Shown piece after piece: positions 19,224-26,753 of a stretch of 52,354 nucleotides of DNA. The translations under genes and the position numbers were made by a program. The DNA comes from CAZVJA01 sp964626885 (GTDB lineage: Bacteria; Planctomycetota; Planctomycetia; Planctomycetales; Planctomycetaceae), in assembly GCA_964626885.1 (NCBI GenBank), contig CAZVJA010000010.1, forward strand, positions 1 to 52,354, written 5' to 3'. Each line of letters begins with the position of its first letter. Position 1 is the first letter of the stretch. Below the pieces are notes generated by a model. The model was not told the origin of the DNA, did not search any database, and worked only from the letters and a program-made list of their open reading frames with translations.

Positions 19224-20306
19224 TCAGCAATCCACAGCATAACGCCTGAGCTTCGCTGGATCTCCCTCGATTCCCAATCCGGGGCGTGTCGGCACGTCGA
19301 TTTTCCCGGCGACGATTCGGAACGGCTCGGTGATCACATCGTCCTCCAGGCCGTCGTAGGTGCTGTCGTTGGCCAGCGAATATGCGGGGCAAGCAGCGGC
19401 GATGTGCAACATGGCGGCTGTCTTCGGTCCGAGATCGTGCCCGCAATGCATGATGCAGGGAATCCCCGCTGCTTCACAGATTTGGCCGATCTGCACGCAC
19501 GGAAGAATTCCACCGGCGCAATGGGTGTCGGGGAGCAGAAACGCCGCAGCCTCCGCGCGGAGAATATTCCACACGCTGGCCGGATCGCTCACGCTTTCGT
19601 TGAGCGCGATCGGCGTCGTCGTGCTTCGTCTTAATTCCCGCGCATCAGAAAGCGGTTCCGCCGGAATCGGTTGTTCGAAGTATTCCAATGCAAACTGTTC
19701 GAGTCTACGAGCCAGTTCAAGAGCTTGCGCCGGTGTGTAGGCTCGGTTTGGATCGACGCGCAGCTTGAGTCGGTTGCCCACGGCATCGCGAACTCCGCGG
19801 ACCATTTGAAAATCTTCCTCGGGATCAGCCCCGGCTTTCATCTTGAGAGTCGAATAGCCGAGTTCCGCGTAATGCGTGGCTAGTTCGCCGGCGCGTTCAT
19901 AGGATTGAATCCCCATGCAGGCCGCCAGTTCGATTCGAGGGCGCATGATCCCTCCCAGCAGGACCGCCACCGGAACGCCCAGCGCTTTGCCGCGCAAATC
20001 CCAGAGGGCCATTTCAAGTCCCGACTTGAGGCGGGTTTCCAGAGGGCAATCTCGATGAAAGGCTGTGACGTTGAGCGGATCGCGGCCGACGGCCCAGCGT
20101 GTCGCTTCCTGTTGCATGCGGCGAGCACTCACGTCGGGAAGGAAATTGACATTATGTTCCCCCCAGCCGGTGAGCCCTTCATCCGTGTCTACCTGGACGA
20201 TTGCACTGCTTGTCGCAGAACTGGTCCGAAGATGCGATCGATATGGCGCCACGGGTGAAACCTGCGGGACTTCGACCACCGTGACGGAAACATTCGTAAT
20301 TTTCAT
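19224..20306 (-). CDS. Mandelate racemase/muconate-lactonizing (enolase superfamily) enzyme
   Basis: A 360-residue enolase-superfamily protein. Metal ligands are D185 (RVDPN), E211 (YFEQP) and E237 (ALNES); the KxK motif is LKMKAG with K155 and K157; MHCGHD near residues 286-291 offers a histidine. The usual second lysine of muconate-lactonizing enzymes is replaced (LPDTHCAGG), so mandelate-racemase or sugar-acid dehydratase chemistry is more likely. I chose ATG at 20306 over a GTG three codons upstream. The hydrolase gene starts 57 bases downstream. Substrate not predictable from sequence. Confidence 0.85.
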   Translation of the reverse strand: MKITNVSVTVVEVPQVSPVAPYRSHLRTSSATSSAIVQVDTDEGLTGWGEHNVNFLPDVSARRMQQEATRWAVGRDPLNVTAFHRDCPLETRLKSGLEMALWDLRGKALGVPVAVLLGGIMRPRIELAACMGIQSYERAGELATHYAELGYSTLKMKAGADPEEDFQMVRGVRDAVGNRLKLRVDPNRAYTPAQALELARRLEQFALEYFEQPIPAEPLSDARELRRSTTTPIALNESVSDPASVWNILRAEAAAFLLPDTHCAGGILPCVQIGQICEAAGIPCIMHCGHDLGPKTAAMLHIAAACPAYSLANDSTYDGLEDDVITEPFRIVAGKIDVPTRPGLGIEGDPAKLRRYAVDC

Positions 20307-20474
20307 CGATCTCACGACTCGTTTTCGTATGGCATAATCAACAGGCGGTGCGAATGCATTACCGAATTGAATCGCGCCGAGCCCTGGCCGGAATGATTCG
20401 GGATTTTCTGGTGCATTCCGAGGGGCGATGTTTCCTTGACGTTAGACATGCGCAAGACGTGCTTATCAGTCGAG

Positions 20475-22952
20475 TCAGATATCCCACTCCGCGGTAAGCG
20501 ATTGCCGCATCGATTCTAAAAGCTCCTGGATGCGAATCGGCTTCGAAACATAGCCGTCCATTCCCGCTTCCAGACAGCGCTCCCGATCCCCTTTGAGAGC
20601 GTGGGCGGTCATCGCGATAATCGGCGTCCGCCGGCGGAGTTGATGCGTCGCTTTGCCGGTCGATTCGAGTTCCCGAATGGCGGCCGTAGCCTCAATACCG
20701 TCCATTTCCGGCATCTGCACATCCATCAGAACAATGTCGAACGGCTGTCGCTCGAAGGCCGCCACCGCTTCTCGTCCGTTATTCGCCACAGTCACGGTAT
20801 GGTTCCGCTTGCTGAGCAAGCCGACCGCCAACTTCTGATTCGCGATACTGTCTTCGACGAGCAAGATCCGCATCGGTCCGAGTTCAGCGGGATGCTCGTC
20901 GGCTGGAGCGCCCGAGTTTTCGGAGACTGCCGGAGCTGGCGCCAGTGCATCGAGCATGGCGCGGAATAACTCCGACCGTTTTACCGGTTTGAGTAATCGG
21001 GCGGCGATTCCGGCCCGGCCCGCGCGCAGGCGTTCTTCGGAAATGTCGCCCGAGGTCAGTGCGATGATGATGGTGGATTCAACCTCCGGAGTTTCTCGGA
21101 CCCGTTCCGCGAATGTAATACCGTCCATCTCCGGCATGTTGATGTCGGTGATGACGAGGGAATACGGGTCTCCTTCGCGTTGGGAACGTTGCATCAATTC
21201 GAGGGCCACTCCCCCACCAGAGGCTTGTTCCGGCTCCATTCCCTGTCCGCGCAACAGTTCATCGAGGATCCGCCGATTCGTTGAATTGTCATCGACGATG
21301 AGGATCCGCACGCCCCGGAGCGCTTCCAACGGCAGGCGGAGTTTCGCCGGCGCGTCGCCGGCGGCCCGCGTGAACTTAGCCGTGAAATGAAACGTACTAC
21401 CGACCCCCGGCTCGCTGTCGACCCAGATGTTTCCGTCCATGAGTTCGACCAATCGTCGGCAGATCGCCAGCCCGAGCCCAGTACCGCCGTATTGCCGCGT
21501 CGTGGAGTTGTCGGCCTGCTCGAAGGCGTCAAAAACAAGGCTGATTTTATCGGCAGGAATGCCAATGCCGGTATCTTTCACCTGGAAGTGCAGAATTACA
21601 TCGCCGTTGGTCATCGATTCGCTGTTGAGATCGAGGATGACCTCCCCGGCTTCCGTGAACTTGATGGCATTGCCGACGAGATTCAGGACGATTTGCCGCA
21701 ACCTCCCCGCATCCCCAACAAGCACACCAGGCACGCCGGGATCGATGTGGTACGCCAGTTCCAGGTTCTTCCGGTGAGCGCGGAATGCAAGCGAGCGCAT
21801 TGCGTCCCCGAGACTTTCGTGGAGATCGAACTCCGCGGGACTAAGCTCGAACTTCTGTGCTTCGATTTTCGAGAAGTCAAGTACGTCGTTGATGATCGAC
21901 AACAGTGACTCGGCTGAGTCACGGACGATCTCAAGCGATTCCCGCTGGCCATCTTGAAGTCGGGAGTCGAGCATCAACTCGGTCATCCCGATAATCGCGT
22001 TCATCGGCGTGCGGATTTCGTGGCTCATGTTCGCCAGGAAGATGCTCTTCGCCTGGTTCGCCGCTTCGGCTGCATCTTTGGCGGCGCGCAGGGCTTGTTC
22101 GGCCTGGCGGCGTTTCACGTCAGCTTCATGCCGCTCGGTAACGTCCCAAAACACCGCCTGCACCTGGCTGACTTTGCCCATTTCGTTGCGGACGGGAGAC
22201 TTCCAAACCTCAAAGTAACGTGTGTCGTCTCCGCGGCGGTTCTCCTCAATGTCGCGAAAAATCTCTCCCGTCTCGACCACATGCCGCTCGTCGCGGCTGT
22301 ATTTTTCGGCATTCTCCCGCGAGTGAAAATCGAAATTCGTTTTACCCAGGATCTGGCTGGCGGGAAGTCCGATCAGCCGGCAGTAGTTGTCGTTGACATA
22401 CGTAATGCGGCCATCGAGGTCGGTGCGGGTGACGTAAATCGGCAGGTTCGCAACCAGTGAGTGATACAACGCCTCCGATTCGCGAAGCGCCTCCTGCGCC
22501 TGCCGGCGCTCGAGCACTTCCTGCTTCAACTGTTTGTTCGATTCGGAAAGGTCCGCTTCCGCCTGCTTTTGTAGAGAGACGTCGGTGGCGATTCCGCCGA
22601 TCCGCAGAACCTGACCTTTCGCATCGAAAATCAGCCAGACGTGGTCGCGCAGCCAGCGGACCGTTCCGTCGGGGCAGCAGATGCGGTATTCCTGCCGCAC
22701 TTCGGTTGTATTCCGCAGATGCCGCAGATTGGTACGGACTCGTTCGCGATCATCCGGATGGACGACCTCGAGCCAAAGGTTGGGATCACGATAAAACTCG
22801 GAGCGGGGACGCCCATAAATCCGTTCGGCGGCCCCATTGAGGTAGAGCAACTCGCGACCATCAGCCGTGGTGCACCAGAAGAGGTCTTTCGAGGATTCGA
22901 GCAAGCTCGTCAGCAACTCGACATGCTGTGCCGAGCGTAACTGGTCGACCAT
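20475..22952 (-). CDS. Hybrid sensor histidine kinase with PAS and two receiver domains
   Basis: An 825-residue protein without membrane segments. Order: PAS with PAC (residues about 12-128), PAS (about 162-275), HisKA with phosphoacceptor H311 (FLANMSHEIRTPMNAIIGM), HATPase_c with N424/N428 (NLVGNAIKF), DTGIGIP at 460-466 and GGTGLGLAI, then receiver domains with D603 (VITDINMPEMDG) and D744 (VLMDVQMPEMDG, K near AGMDGYVSKP). It is a cytoplasmic hybrid kinase; the output is likely another protein because no response regulator or DNA-binding domain is adjacent. No Hpt domain is visible. Confidence 0.94.
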   Translation of the reverse strand: MVDQLRSAQHVELLTSLLESSKDLFWCTTADGRELLYLNGAAERIYGRPRSEFYRDPNLWLEVVHPDDRERVRTNLRHLRNTTEVRQEYRICCPDGTVRWLRDHVWLIFDAKGQVLRIGGIATDVSLQKQAEADLSESNKQLKQEVLERRQAQEALRESEALYHSLVANLPIYVTRTDLDGRITYVNDNYCRLIGLPASQILGKTNFDFHSRENAEKYSRDERHVVETGEIFRDIEENRRGDDTRYFEVWKSPVRNEMGKVSQVQAVFWDVTERHEADVKRRQAEQALRAAKDAAEAANQAKSIFLANMSHEIRTPMNAIIGMTELMLDSRLQDGQRESLEIVRDSAESLLSIINDVLDFSKIEAQKFELSPAEFDLHESLGDAMRSLAFRAHRKNLELAYHIDPGVPGVLVGDAGRLRQIVLNLVGNAIKFTEAGEVILDLNSESMTNGDVILHFQVKDTGIGIPADKISLVFDAFEQADNSTTRQYGGTGLGLAICRRLVELMDGNIWVDSEPGVGSTFHFTAKFTRAAGDAPAKLRLPLEALRGVRILIVDDNSTNRRILDELLRGQGMEPEQASGGGVALELMQRSQREGDPYSLVITDINMPEMDGITFAERVRETPEVESTIIIALTSGDISEERLRAGRAGIAARLLKPVKRSELFRAMLDALAPAPAVSENSGAPADEHPAELGPMRILLVEDSIANQKLAVGLLSKRNHTVTVANNGREAVAAFERQPFDIVLMDVQMPEMDGIEATAAIRELESTGKATHQLRRRTPIIAMTAHALKGDRERCLEAGMDGYVSKPIRIQELLESMRQSLTAEWDI

Positions 22953-23426
22953 GGTCTCTCCTCACGGTAATTCGCTGGTAAATTCGGCGGCAGATCCATC
23001 CCGGCGCCCGCGGATTTCATCGCTTAAAAACAGAGCGCAACTGGGAATTGCCGCCTCTTGCAGTCTATCAACCTCAGAACGGCGGGCAAAGAAGGTTCAG
23101 GCTGAGCGATCAGCTTCTCCCCGGCTTCCGGGAATCTTGTTGCAGAGCGGCTTCAATCGCATGTCGTTTTTAAAACCGGCTGATCCCAGCGTATCGGCAA
23201 TACCTGCTTTGCCGGCATGACGGGTGAACGCCCTCGAAACTCAGCCGCGGTTTTGTCTGAGACAACTCTCGCAGGGACTCAAAAATCTGAGATAACCGTG
23301 AACCTTTTCCATCGCCGGAGCGTCTTATCCCGTAAGAAGAGCCCGGCACACGCACCGGATTGTTTCGACAGGAGCAGAATCAAGTGGATTTCCAACGACC
23401 GAGTTTTCATGGCAATTACCTTGGCA

Positions 23427-23548
23427 GAGGGGGATTCGCGGAACGGATAGCGAATCAACTCCCAGGCAATTCCTTGCGCCTATGACACCCGGTCGAAAAG
23501 CGGAGAGTTTCTCCAAGGCCCGGTGTCGCAGCGACGCCGGGCCTTTTT
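23427..23548 (+). ncRNA. Candidate structured small RNA
   Basis: Consecutive hairpins: GATTCGC/GCGAATC (433-439 and 450-456 of the 23 kb block), a compact GGCAA/TTGC hairpin (about 23465-23480), GGAGA/TCTCC with a GTT loop (23502-23514), then the terminator stem at 23515-23548. No protein frame of interest precedes the terminator. The 5' end is unknown. It does not match tmRNA, 6S, SRP or RNase P signatures that I can recall. Confidence 0.35.
23515..23548 (+). terminator. Strong intrinsic terminator
   Basis: A 14-bp stem with one G-U pair (AAGGCCCGG at the left, CCGGGCCTT at the right), a CAG loop, and a run of five T. It works only in the plus direction, yet no plus-strand gene is upstream within 10 kb, which implies an unannotated plus-strand transcript. 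Confidence 0.8.
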
Positions 23549-23718
23549 CGTCGTCGGTCTTTCCCAGGCGCGGGTCGGTAGCTGAGACGGACCAGCGGCG
23601 GTCTGAAGAACCGCAGACGAGGATTCGAGCGCCTCCCGACCCACCTTGCGCACCCGGTGCGCGCATTTCACGGCTAAGGATTTTGGAAATCAGGATGAAG
23701 CGAGATGCAGATCAATCG

Positions 23719-23791
23719 GGCGCGTTTGGCTTCTGGTGAGGCCGTCCGTCTTTCAAGCGGACCAGGTCGGGTTCGAATCCCACACGCGTCA
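23719..23791 (+). tRNA. tRNA-Glu(UUC)
   Basis: Acceptor GGCGCGT/ACGCGTC (one G-U), anticodon stem TCCGT/GCGGA, loop CTTTCAA. The T stem has only three Watson-Crick pairs. Discriminator A; no encoded CCA. First tRNA of the array. Confidence 0.88.
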
Positions 23792-23804
23792 CTCGTCAAG
23801 TAAC

Positions 23805-23875
23805 AGCCCGGTGGTGTAACGGAAGCACTTCGTTCTGATAAGGCGACGGCGGTGGTTCGACTCCACCTCGGGCTA
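23805..23875 (+). tRNA. tRNA-Ile(GAU)
   Basis: Acceptor AGCCCGG/TCGGGCT, T arm GGTGG/CCACC with loop TTCGACT, anticodon loop CTGATAA. Anticodon stem contains two G-U pairs. Discriminator A; no encoded CCA. Thirteen bases after tRNA-Glu. Confidence 0.88.
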
Positions 23876-23963
23876 CTTCGGGAGATCAGCGGGCAAATGG
23901 AATCAATAAGAGGACGAACGATGCGAACACGACAACGCTGGAAACCGATCCCCACGATCACGC

Positions 23964-24035
23964 TAGGTCGTGGTGTAGCGGCAGCATCTCTGACTTTTAA
24001 TCAGACGGGTGGGGGTTCGAATCCCTCCGGCCTCA
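23964..24035 (+). tRNA. tRNA-Lys(UUU), 1-72 mismatch
   Basis: Anticodon arm TCTGA/TCAGA with loop CTTTTAA. T arm GGGGG/CCCTC. The acceptor TAGGTCG/CGGCCTC pairs except for the first pair, U1 against C72. Close relative of the tRNA-Lys(CUU) two genes downstream, which has a normal G1-C72. Confidence 0.85.
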
Positions 24036-24055
24036 TGATTTGGATGAGACAACGG

Positions 24056-24127
24056 CAGCCCGTAGCTCAACGGTGAGAGCGGGCTCCTTATAAGAGCTTG
24101 ACGACGGTTCGACTCCGTCCGGGCTGA
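24056..24127 (+). tRNA. tRNA-Ile(UAU)
   Basis: Perfect acceptor CAGCCCG/CGGGCTG, T arm GACGG/CCGTC, D stem GCTC/GAGC, anticodon loop CTTATAA. UAU would read AUA directly; most bacteria instead use a CAU tRNA modified by TilS. Discriminator A. Confidence 0.87.
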
Positions 24128-24149
24128 ATGGCGGAAACGACACACACGC

Positions 24150-24222
24150 GGGACTGAGGTGTTAGCGGCAGCATTTCCGGCTCTTAACCGGGAAGGTGAG
24201 GGTTCGAGTCCCTCCGGTCCCA
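24150..24222 (+). tRNA. tRNA-Lys(CUU)
   Basis: Acceptor GGGACTG/CGGTCCC, T arm GAGGG/CCCTC, anticodon stem TCCGG/CCGGG, loop CTCTTAA. Discriminator A; no encoded CCA. Normal fold. Confidence 0.9.
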
Positions 24223-24333
24223 TTGTATCGAATGACCAATGGCTTTCACGATGATCGCTTGACGGTTGTTAGTGGTGGGTTGAAAGCGCGAATGGTCGCG
24301 CATGTTCTTTGACAATTCTTCGAGTAACGCAAA

Positions 24334-24404
24334 GCGCCCATGATGTAGCGGCTGCCTGCCGCCTTGCCATGGCGGACGTGCGGGTTCGACTCCCGCTGGG
24401 CGCT
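24334..24404 (+). tRNA. tRNA-Gly(GCC)
   Basis: Perfect acceptor GCGCCCA/TGGGCGC, T arm GCGGG/CCCGC, anticodon arm CCGCC/GGCGG with loop TTGCCAT. Discriminator U, as usual for bacterial tRNA-Gly. Confidence 0.92.
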
Positions 24405-24513
24405 TTCTGGAGCAAATAGCTCCCCATCATGGCCGCGAAGTCAGTGTTTTGAACTTTGAATCTACGACCGCCACGAGCCGGAACGGTGATGGAACTTCGT
24501 AGCTGCTCTCATA

Positions 24514-24587
24514 CGGCGTATGGGAAAGTCTGGGAATCCGCGTGCTTCGGGAGCACGAGACCGTCGGTTCAAATCCGACTGCGCCGA
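24514..24587 (+). tRNA. tRNA-Pro(CGG)
   Basis: Acceptor CGGCGTA/TGCGCCG, perfect anticodon arm CGTGC/GCACG, loop TTCGGGA giving CGG with G37, T arm GTCGG/CCGAC. Discriminator A. Only CCG would be read well. Confidence 0.88.
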
Positions 24588-24663
24588 CTCATACTCGATA
24601 TCGCCGTCGTGTAGATCGTTAAGTGAAGGTACTCCACGGATAGAAAGACCGCATAGGAGATAA

Positions 24664-25203
24664 TCAACCGCCGTCGGGCTCATCGCCGTCGTCGTCTTGC
24701 CAATTGATCGACTCGATCTGCTGAGCCGAGAGGATCAATAGCGAACCTTGCTCACAGGTAAACTTCGTGCCGAGCATTTGTGCGTCGGTAAAGTCACAGT
24801 CTTCGAGAGTTGACTGCCGTAAATCGGCATTCCGCAGATCGGAACGACTGAAATTCGCACGGACGAAGATGGCGGCCCGGAGATCGGAAGCGATCAATCG
24901 GCCCTCGGTAAAATCCACGTCGAGAAAGTCATTCCAACAAAGCGTGGATTCCGACAGGTCGGTATTCCTGAAGGAACAATCACTGATTTCCGATCGACCG
25001 AAAAAGGTTCGTGGAAGAGTCATGTCGGATAGGTCGACACCACTGACCGCGGTGCGAAAAAAATTGACTCCGAGCGATTCGTCATCGAAACGCGGCTGCC
25101 TCGGAGGGAGAGGCGGTATGGCGTCTTGGTCAATCAACCCCAGTCTCTGCAACTCTCGGCATGACTGCTCGTACGTTCGCCTGGATCGAGATTGTGTGCT
25201 CAT
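24664..25203 (-). CDS. Pentapeptide-repeat protein
   Basis: A 179-residue protein. Residues about 60-165 consist of pentapeptide repeats of the A(D/N)LXX type, for example TDLSE, SDLRA, ANFSR, SDLRN, ADLRQ, CDFTD. The fold is a right-handed square beta-helix. Known members mimic DNA (Qnr, MfpA) or act as scaffolds; no specific role can be assigned. ATG at 25203 is chosen; the open frame continues upstream to 25410 only as antisense to a tRNA gene. It is the sole minus-strand gene within the tRNA array. Confidence 0.85.
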   Translation of the reverse strand: MSTQSRSRRTYEQSCRELQRLGLIDQDAIPPLPPRQPRFDDESLGVNFFRTAVSGVDLSDMTLPRTFFGRSEISDCSFRNTDLSESTLCWNDFLDVDFTEGRLIASDLRAAIFVRANFSRSDLRNADLRQSTLEDCDFTDAQMLGTKFTCEQGSLLILSAQQIESINWQDDDGDEPDGG

Positions 25204-25340
25204 AGTCGTTTGTCGCGCCGCCAAATGAATGGTCTTCGTCGAACAATACCACACAGCATTGTTATGGCCATCCCTTATGTCGAAGTCAACGTGCAACAGA
25301 AAGTGTTCAACTAGCCTCGTAGTAAAGCAGAGCAAATTGA

Positions 25341-25415
25341 TGCGGTGGGGCCCGTGCTGGTACGGGCGGGCGGCTGTTAACCGCCGGGACGCACGTTCGA
25401 TTCGTGCCACCGCAG
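25341..25415 (+). tRNA. tRNA-Asn(GUU)
   Basis: Acceptor TGCGGTG/CACCGCA, D stem GCCC/GGGC, anticodon arm GGCGG/CCGCC with loop CTGTTAA, T arm GCACG/CGTGC. Position 8 is G instead of U. Discriminator G, typical of Asn. Confidence 0.9.
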
Positions 25416-25427
25416 CTGGTCATCATT

Positions 25428-25510
25428 GGAAGTCATCCGGCTGGATGAGGAACCTGTCTCGAAAACAGGCGCGGCTCAGGTCGTTGTGGGTTCGAGTCCC
25501 ACGGCTTCCG
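25428..25510 (+). tRNA. tRNA-Ser(CGA)
   Basis: Class II tRNA with a variable arm of about 16 bases. Acceptor GGAAGTC/GGCTTCC, anticodon arm CCTGT/ACAGG with loop CTCGAAA, T arm GTGGG/CCCAC. Discriminator G as in Ser. Confidence 0.92.
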
Positions 25511-25539
25511 CTTCGAGAGTTTCATTAACGCGACTTTAC

Positions 25540-25611
25540 GTGCCGTTGGCCGAGCGGCAGAGGTGCCAGGCCTCCAACCTGGCGAGGCGGGTTCGACTCC
25601 CGCACGGCACT
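25540..25611 (+). tRNA. tRNA-Gly(UCC) with C33
   Basis: Perfect acceptor GTGCCGT/ACGGCAC, T arm GCGGG/CCCGC, anticodon stem CCAGG/CCTGG. The 7-base loop CCTCCAA puts UCC at 34-36 but C at 33 instead of the near-invariant U. Discriminator U supports Gly. Confidence 0.8.
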
Positions 25612-25619
25612 CTTGGTTC

Positions 25620-25710
25620 GGGCCGGTCGTTCAGCGGCAGAGCAGGTTCCTGTTCAGCACCCGCGCGCGGGTTCGAGTCAGGGCACCGCCTAATAGGGTG
25701 GCCCGGTCCT
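25620..25710 (+). other. tRNA-like sequence with interrupted T arm (GUU loop)
   Basis: The 5' part folds like a tRNA: GGGCCGG acceptor strand, D arm GTTC/GAGC, anticodon arm GGTTC/GCACC (one mismatch) with loop CTGTTCA, then GCGGG and TTCGAGT. The expected T-arm 3' strand is absent. A hairpin (GGGCACC with GGTGGCCC) lies at 25681-25704, and the acceptor partner CCGGTCC follows at 25703-25709. It may be a decayed gene or one with an insertion. Confidence 0.55.
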
Positions 25711-25723
25711 CTCTCAATTTCAT

Positions 25724-25798
25724 CGCGGGGTAGTTTCTGCTGGTAGAAGCACGCGGCTTTGAACCGCGAGTTCGTGGGTTCGATTCCCACCCCCGCAG
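25724..25798 (+). tRNA. tRNA-Gln(UUG), 1-72 mismatch
   Basis: Anticodon arm CGCGG/CCGCG with loop CTTTGAA, T arm GTGGG/CCCAC. Acceptor CGCGGGG/CCCCGCA has C1 against A72, where Gln tRNAs usually have U1-A72. Discriminator G. Confidence 0.86.
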
Positions 25799-25844
25799 CT
25801 GGCGAACTTTCGATCGGTCAATGTGTCTTGCGAAGTACCGATGC

Positions 25845-25915
25845 TGCGGGGTCGTCTAATGGGAGGATGCGACGCTCTGAACGTCGTGATGCTGGTTCGA
25901 GCCCAGCCCCCGCAA
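25845..25915 (+). tRNA. tRNA-Gln(CUG)
   Basis: Perfect acceptor TGCGGGG/CCCCGCA, anticodon arm CGACG/CGTCG with loop CTCTGAA, T arm GCTGG/CCAGC with loop TTCGAGC. U1-A72 as expected for Gln. Discriminator A. Confidence 0.9.
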
Positions 25916-25946
25916 ATGTGACTTTTGAGCATCGGATCAGTTTTCG

Positions 25947-25965
25947 GCATTAGACATTCGTCATT
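25947..25965 (+). repeat. 19-nt array repeat, copy 1
   Basis: GCATTAGACATTCGTCATT. Identical to 27168-27186; 18 of the bases recur inverted at 27825-27842. It directly abuts the palindromic element. Confidence 0.8.
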
Positions 25966-25966
25966 A

Positions 25967-26086
25967 CAGGTGGTTTCAAAACCATGTAATTGGGAGGGCG
26001 ACACTCCTGTGGAGCCGCCATAACGAGAGACTTTCGGTCGCAGCGGCTCGGCGGGAGCCTCGCCCTCCCTGTTTTGAAAACACCTG
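25967..26086. mobile_element. 120-bp palindromic MITE-like element
   Basis: Nested inverted repeats: 16-bp ends (25967-25982 with 26071-26086, one mismatch), GGGAGGGCGA/TCGCCCTCCC (25992-26001 with 26060-26069) and GAGCCGC/GCGGCTC (26012-26018 with 26043-26049). No coding capacity. It sits between tRNA genes without disrupting one. Target-site duplication not evident. Could also be a structured RNA. Confidence 0.6.
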
Positions 26087-26102
26087 CAGTCATTCCCTCC
26101 CG

Positions 26103-26173
26103 GGGCTCATGGTCCAACAGCAAGACACCGGTCCTGCAAACCGGAAATTCGGGTGCAACTCCCGATGAGTCCA
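26103..26173 (+). tRNA. tRNA-Ala(UGC) with C33 and G55
   Basis: Acceptor GGGCTCA/TGAGTCC includes G3-U70, the classic alanine identity pair. Anticodon stem CCGGT/ACCGG, loop CCTGCAA (C33). T loop is TGCAACT, lacking U55. Discriminator A. Identity looks intact while two near-universal positions are changed. Confidence 0.78.
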
Positions 26174-26184
26174 CTGCGTGCGTG

Positions 26185-26270
26185 TCACAAAATGCTCTGG
26201 ACGTCGAGATACACCAGGTCGGTAGGGGGTTTCACTCACCGCCAACCACGTTTTGTGAGAAGCATTTTGA
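26185..26270. repeat. Imperfect inverted-repeat segment
   Basis: TCACAAAA (26185-26192) is the inverse complement of TTTTGTGA (26251-26258), and AAAATGCT (26189-26196) of AGCATTTT (26261-26268). Overlapping alternative pairings suggest a small decayed palindromic element between tRNA-Ala and tRNA-Val. Confidence 0.4.
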
Positions 26271-26275
26271 AAATC

Positions 26276-26347
26276 GGTCCCGTGGTCCAACGGCGACGAC
26301 ACTTGGCTCACATCCAGGAAACGATGGTTCAATTCCATCCGGGACCA
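26276..26347 (+). tRNA. tRNA-Val(CAC)
   Basis: Perfect acceptor GGTCCCG/CGGGACC, anticodon stem CTTGG/CCAGG, loop CTCACAT, T arm GATGG/CCATC with loop TTCAATT. Discriminator A. Shares most of its D and T arms with tRNA-Val(GAC) at 27309, indicating duplication. Confidence 0.9.
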
Positions 26348-26360
26348 TTGAGAACCAGAG

Positions 26361-26434
26361 GCCCAGATACGCCAACCGGTCGAGCGGCTCGGCTTAAACC
26401 CGAGTGACTGTGAGTTCGAATCTCACTCTGGGCA
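26361..26434 (+). tRNA. tRNA-Leu(UAA), short variable loop
   Basis: Perfect acceptor GCCCAGA/TCTGGGC, anticodon arm CTCGG/CCGAG with loop CTTAAAC, T arm GTGAG/CTCAC. Only five bases lie between anticodon and T stems, whereas bacterial Leu tRNAs have a long variable arm. D stem CGC/GCG. Confidence 0.85.
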
Positions 26435-26447
26435 TAAGTGGAACATC

Positions 26448-26521
26448 GGCTCGGTAGGCAACTGGCAGACCACGCTGTTTCAGACACAGCGATGCTGTGG
26501 GTTCAAATCCCACCTGAGCCA
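26448..26521 (+). tRNA. tRNA-Leu(CAG), short variable loop
   Basis: Acceptor GGCTCGG/CTGAGCC, perfect anticodon arm GCTGT/ACAGC with loop TTCAGAC, T arm GTGGG/CCCAC. Variable region of six bases. Anticodon pairs with CUG. Confidence 0.85.
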
Positions 26522-26550
26522 CTGTTGGTGAAGAAGAATCAGAAAACTAC

Positions 26551-26625
26551 GTCCTCGCGGAGCAGTTCGGAGTGCTCGCCACCCTGTCACGGTGGAGATC
26601 GCGGGTTCAAATCCCGTCGAGGACG
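26551..26625 (+). tRNA. tRNA-Asp(GUC)
   Basis: Perfect acceptor GTCCTCG/CGAGGAC, D stem GAGC/GCTC, anticodon arm CCACC/GGTGG with loop CTGTCAC. Discriminator G, expected for Asp. Position 8 is C. Confidence 0.9.
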
Positions 26626-26662
26626 CTTGGAAGGAGCGGTCAGCAAAAAACAAAGCGAATTC

Positions 26663-26704
26663 GCCCCTCTCCCCTCGCGGGAGAGGGGACGGGGGTGAGG
26701 GGGC
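26663..26704. repeat. REP-like palindrome
   Basis: CCCCTCTCCC pairs with GGGAGAGGGG around a short CTCGC-containing loop, followed by a G-rich tail. This style of intergenic palindrome recurs in many bacterial genomes. Lies between tRNA-Asp and tRNA-Leu(CAA). Confidence 0.7.
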
Positions 26705-26753
26705 TTTCATAAACAGCATTACAAAATTTGATCACGGTGAAGTTAGAACGAAC

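Larger units (their letters stand above)
22953..23718. other. Intergenic region between kinase and tRNA array
   Basis: About 766 bases with no convincing protein gene. It contains the kinase promoter on the left and, on the right, a run of hairpins ending in a strong plus-strand terminator (listed separately). Confidence 0.6.

Noticed and set aside
23427..23548. tmRNA, 6S RNA, SRP RNA or RNase P RNA
   Set aside because: None of the signature motifs I know for these RNAs was found; only a generic structured-RNA call remains.
25204..25410. N-terminal extension of the pentapeptide-repeat protein
   Set aside because: The extra 69 codons run antisense across tRNA-Asn and lack repeat character; ATG at 25203 is a better start.
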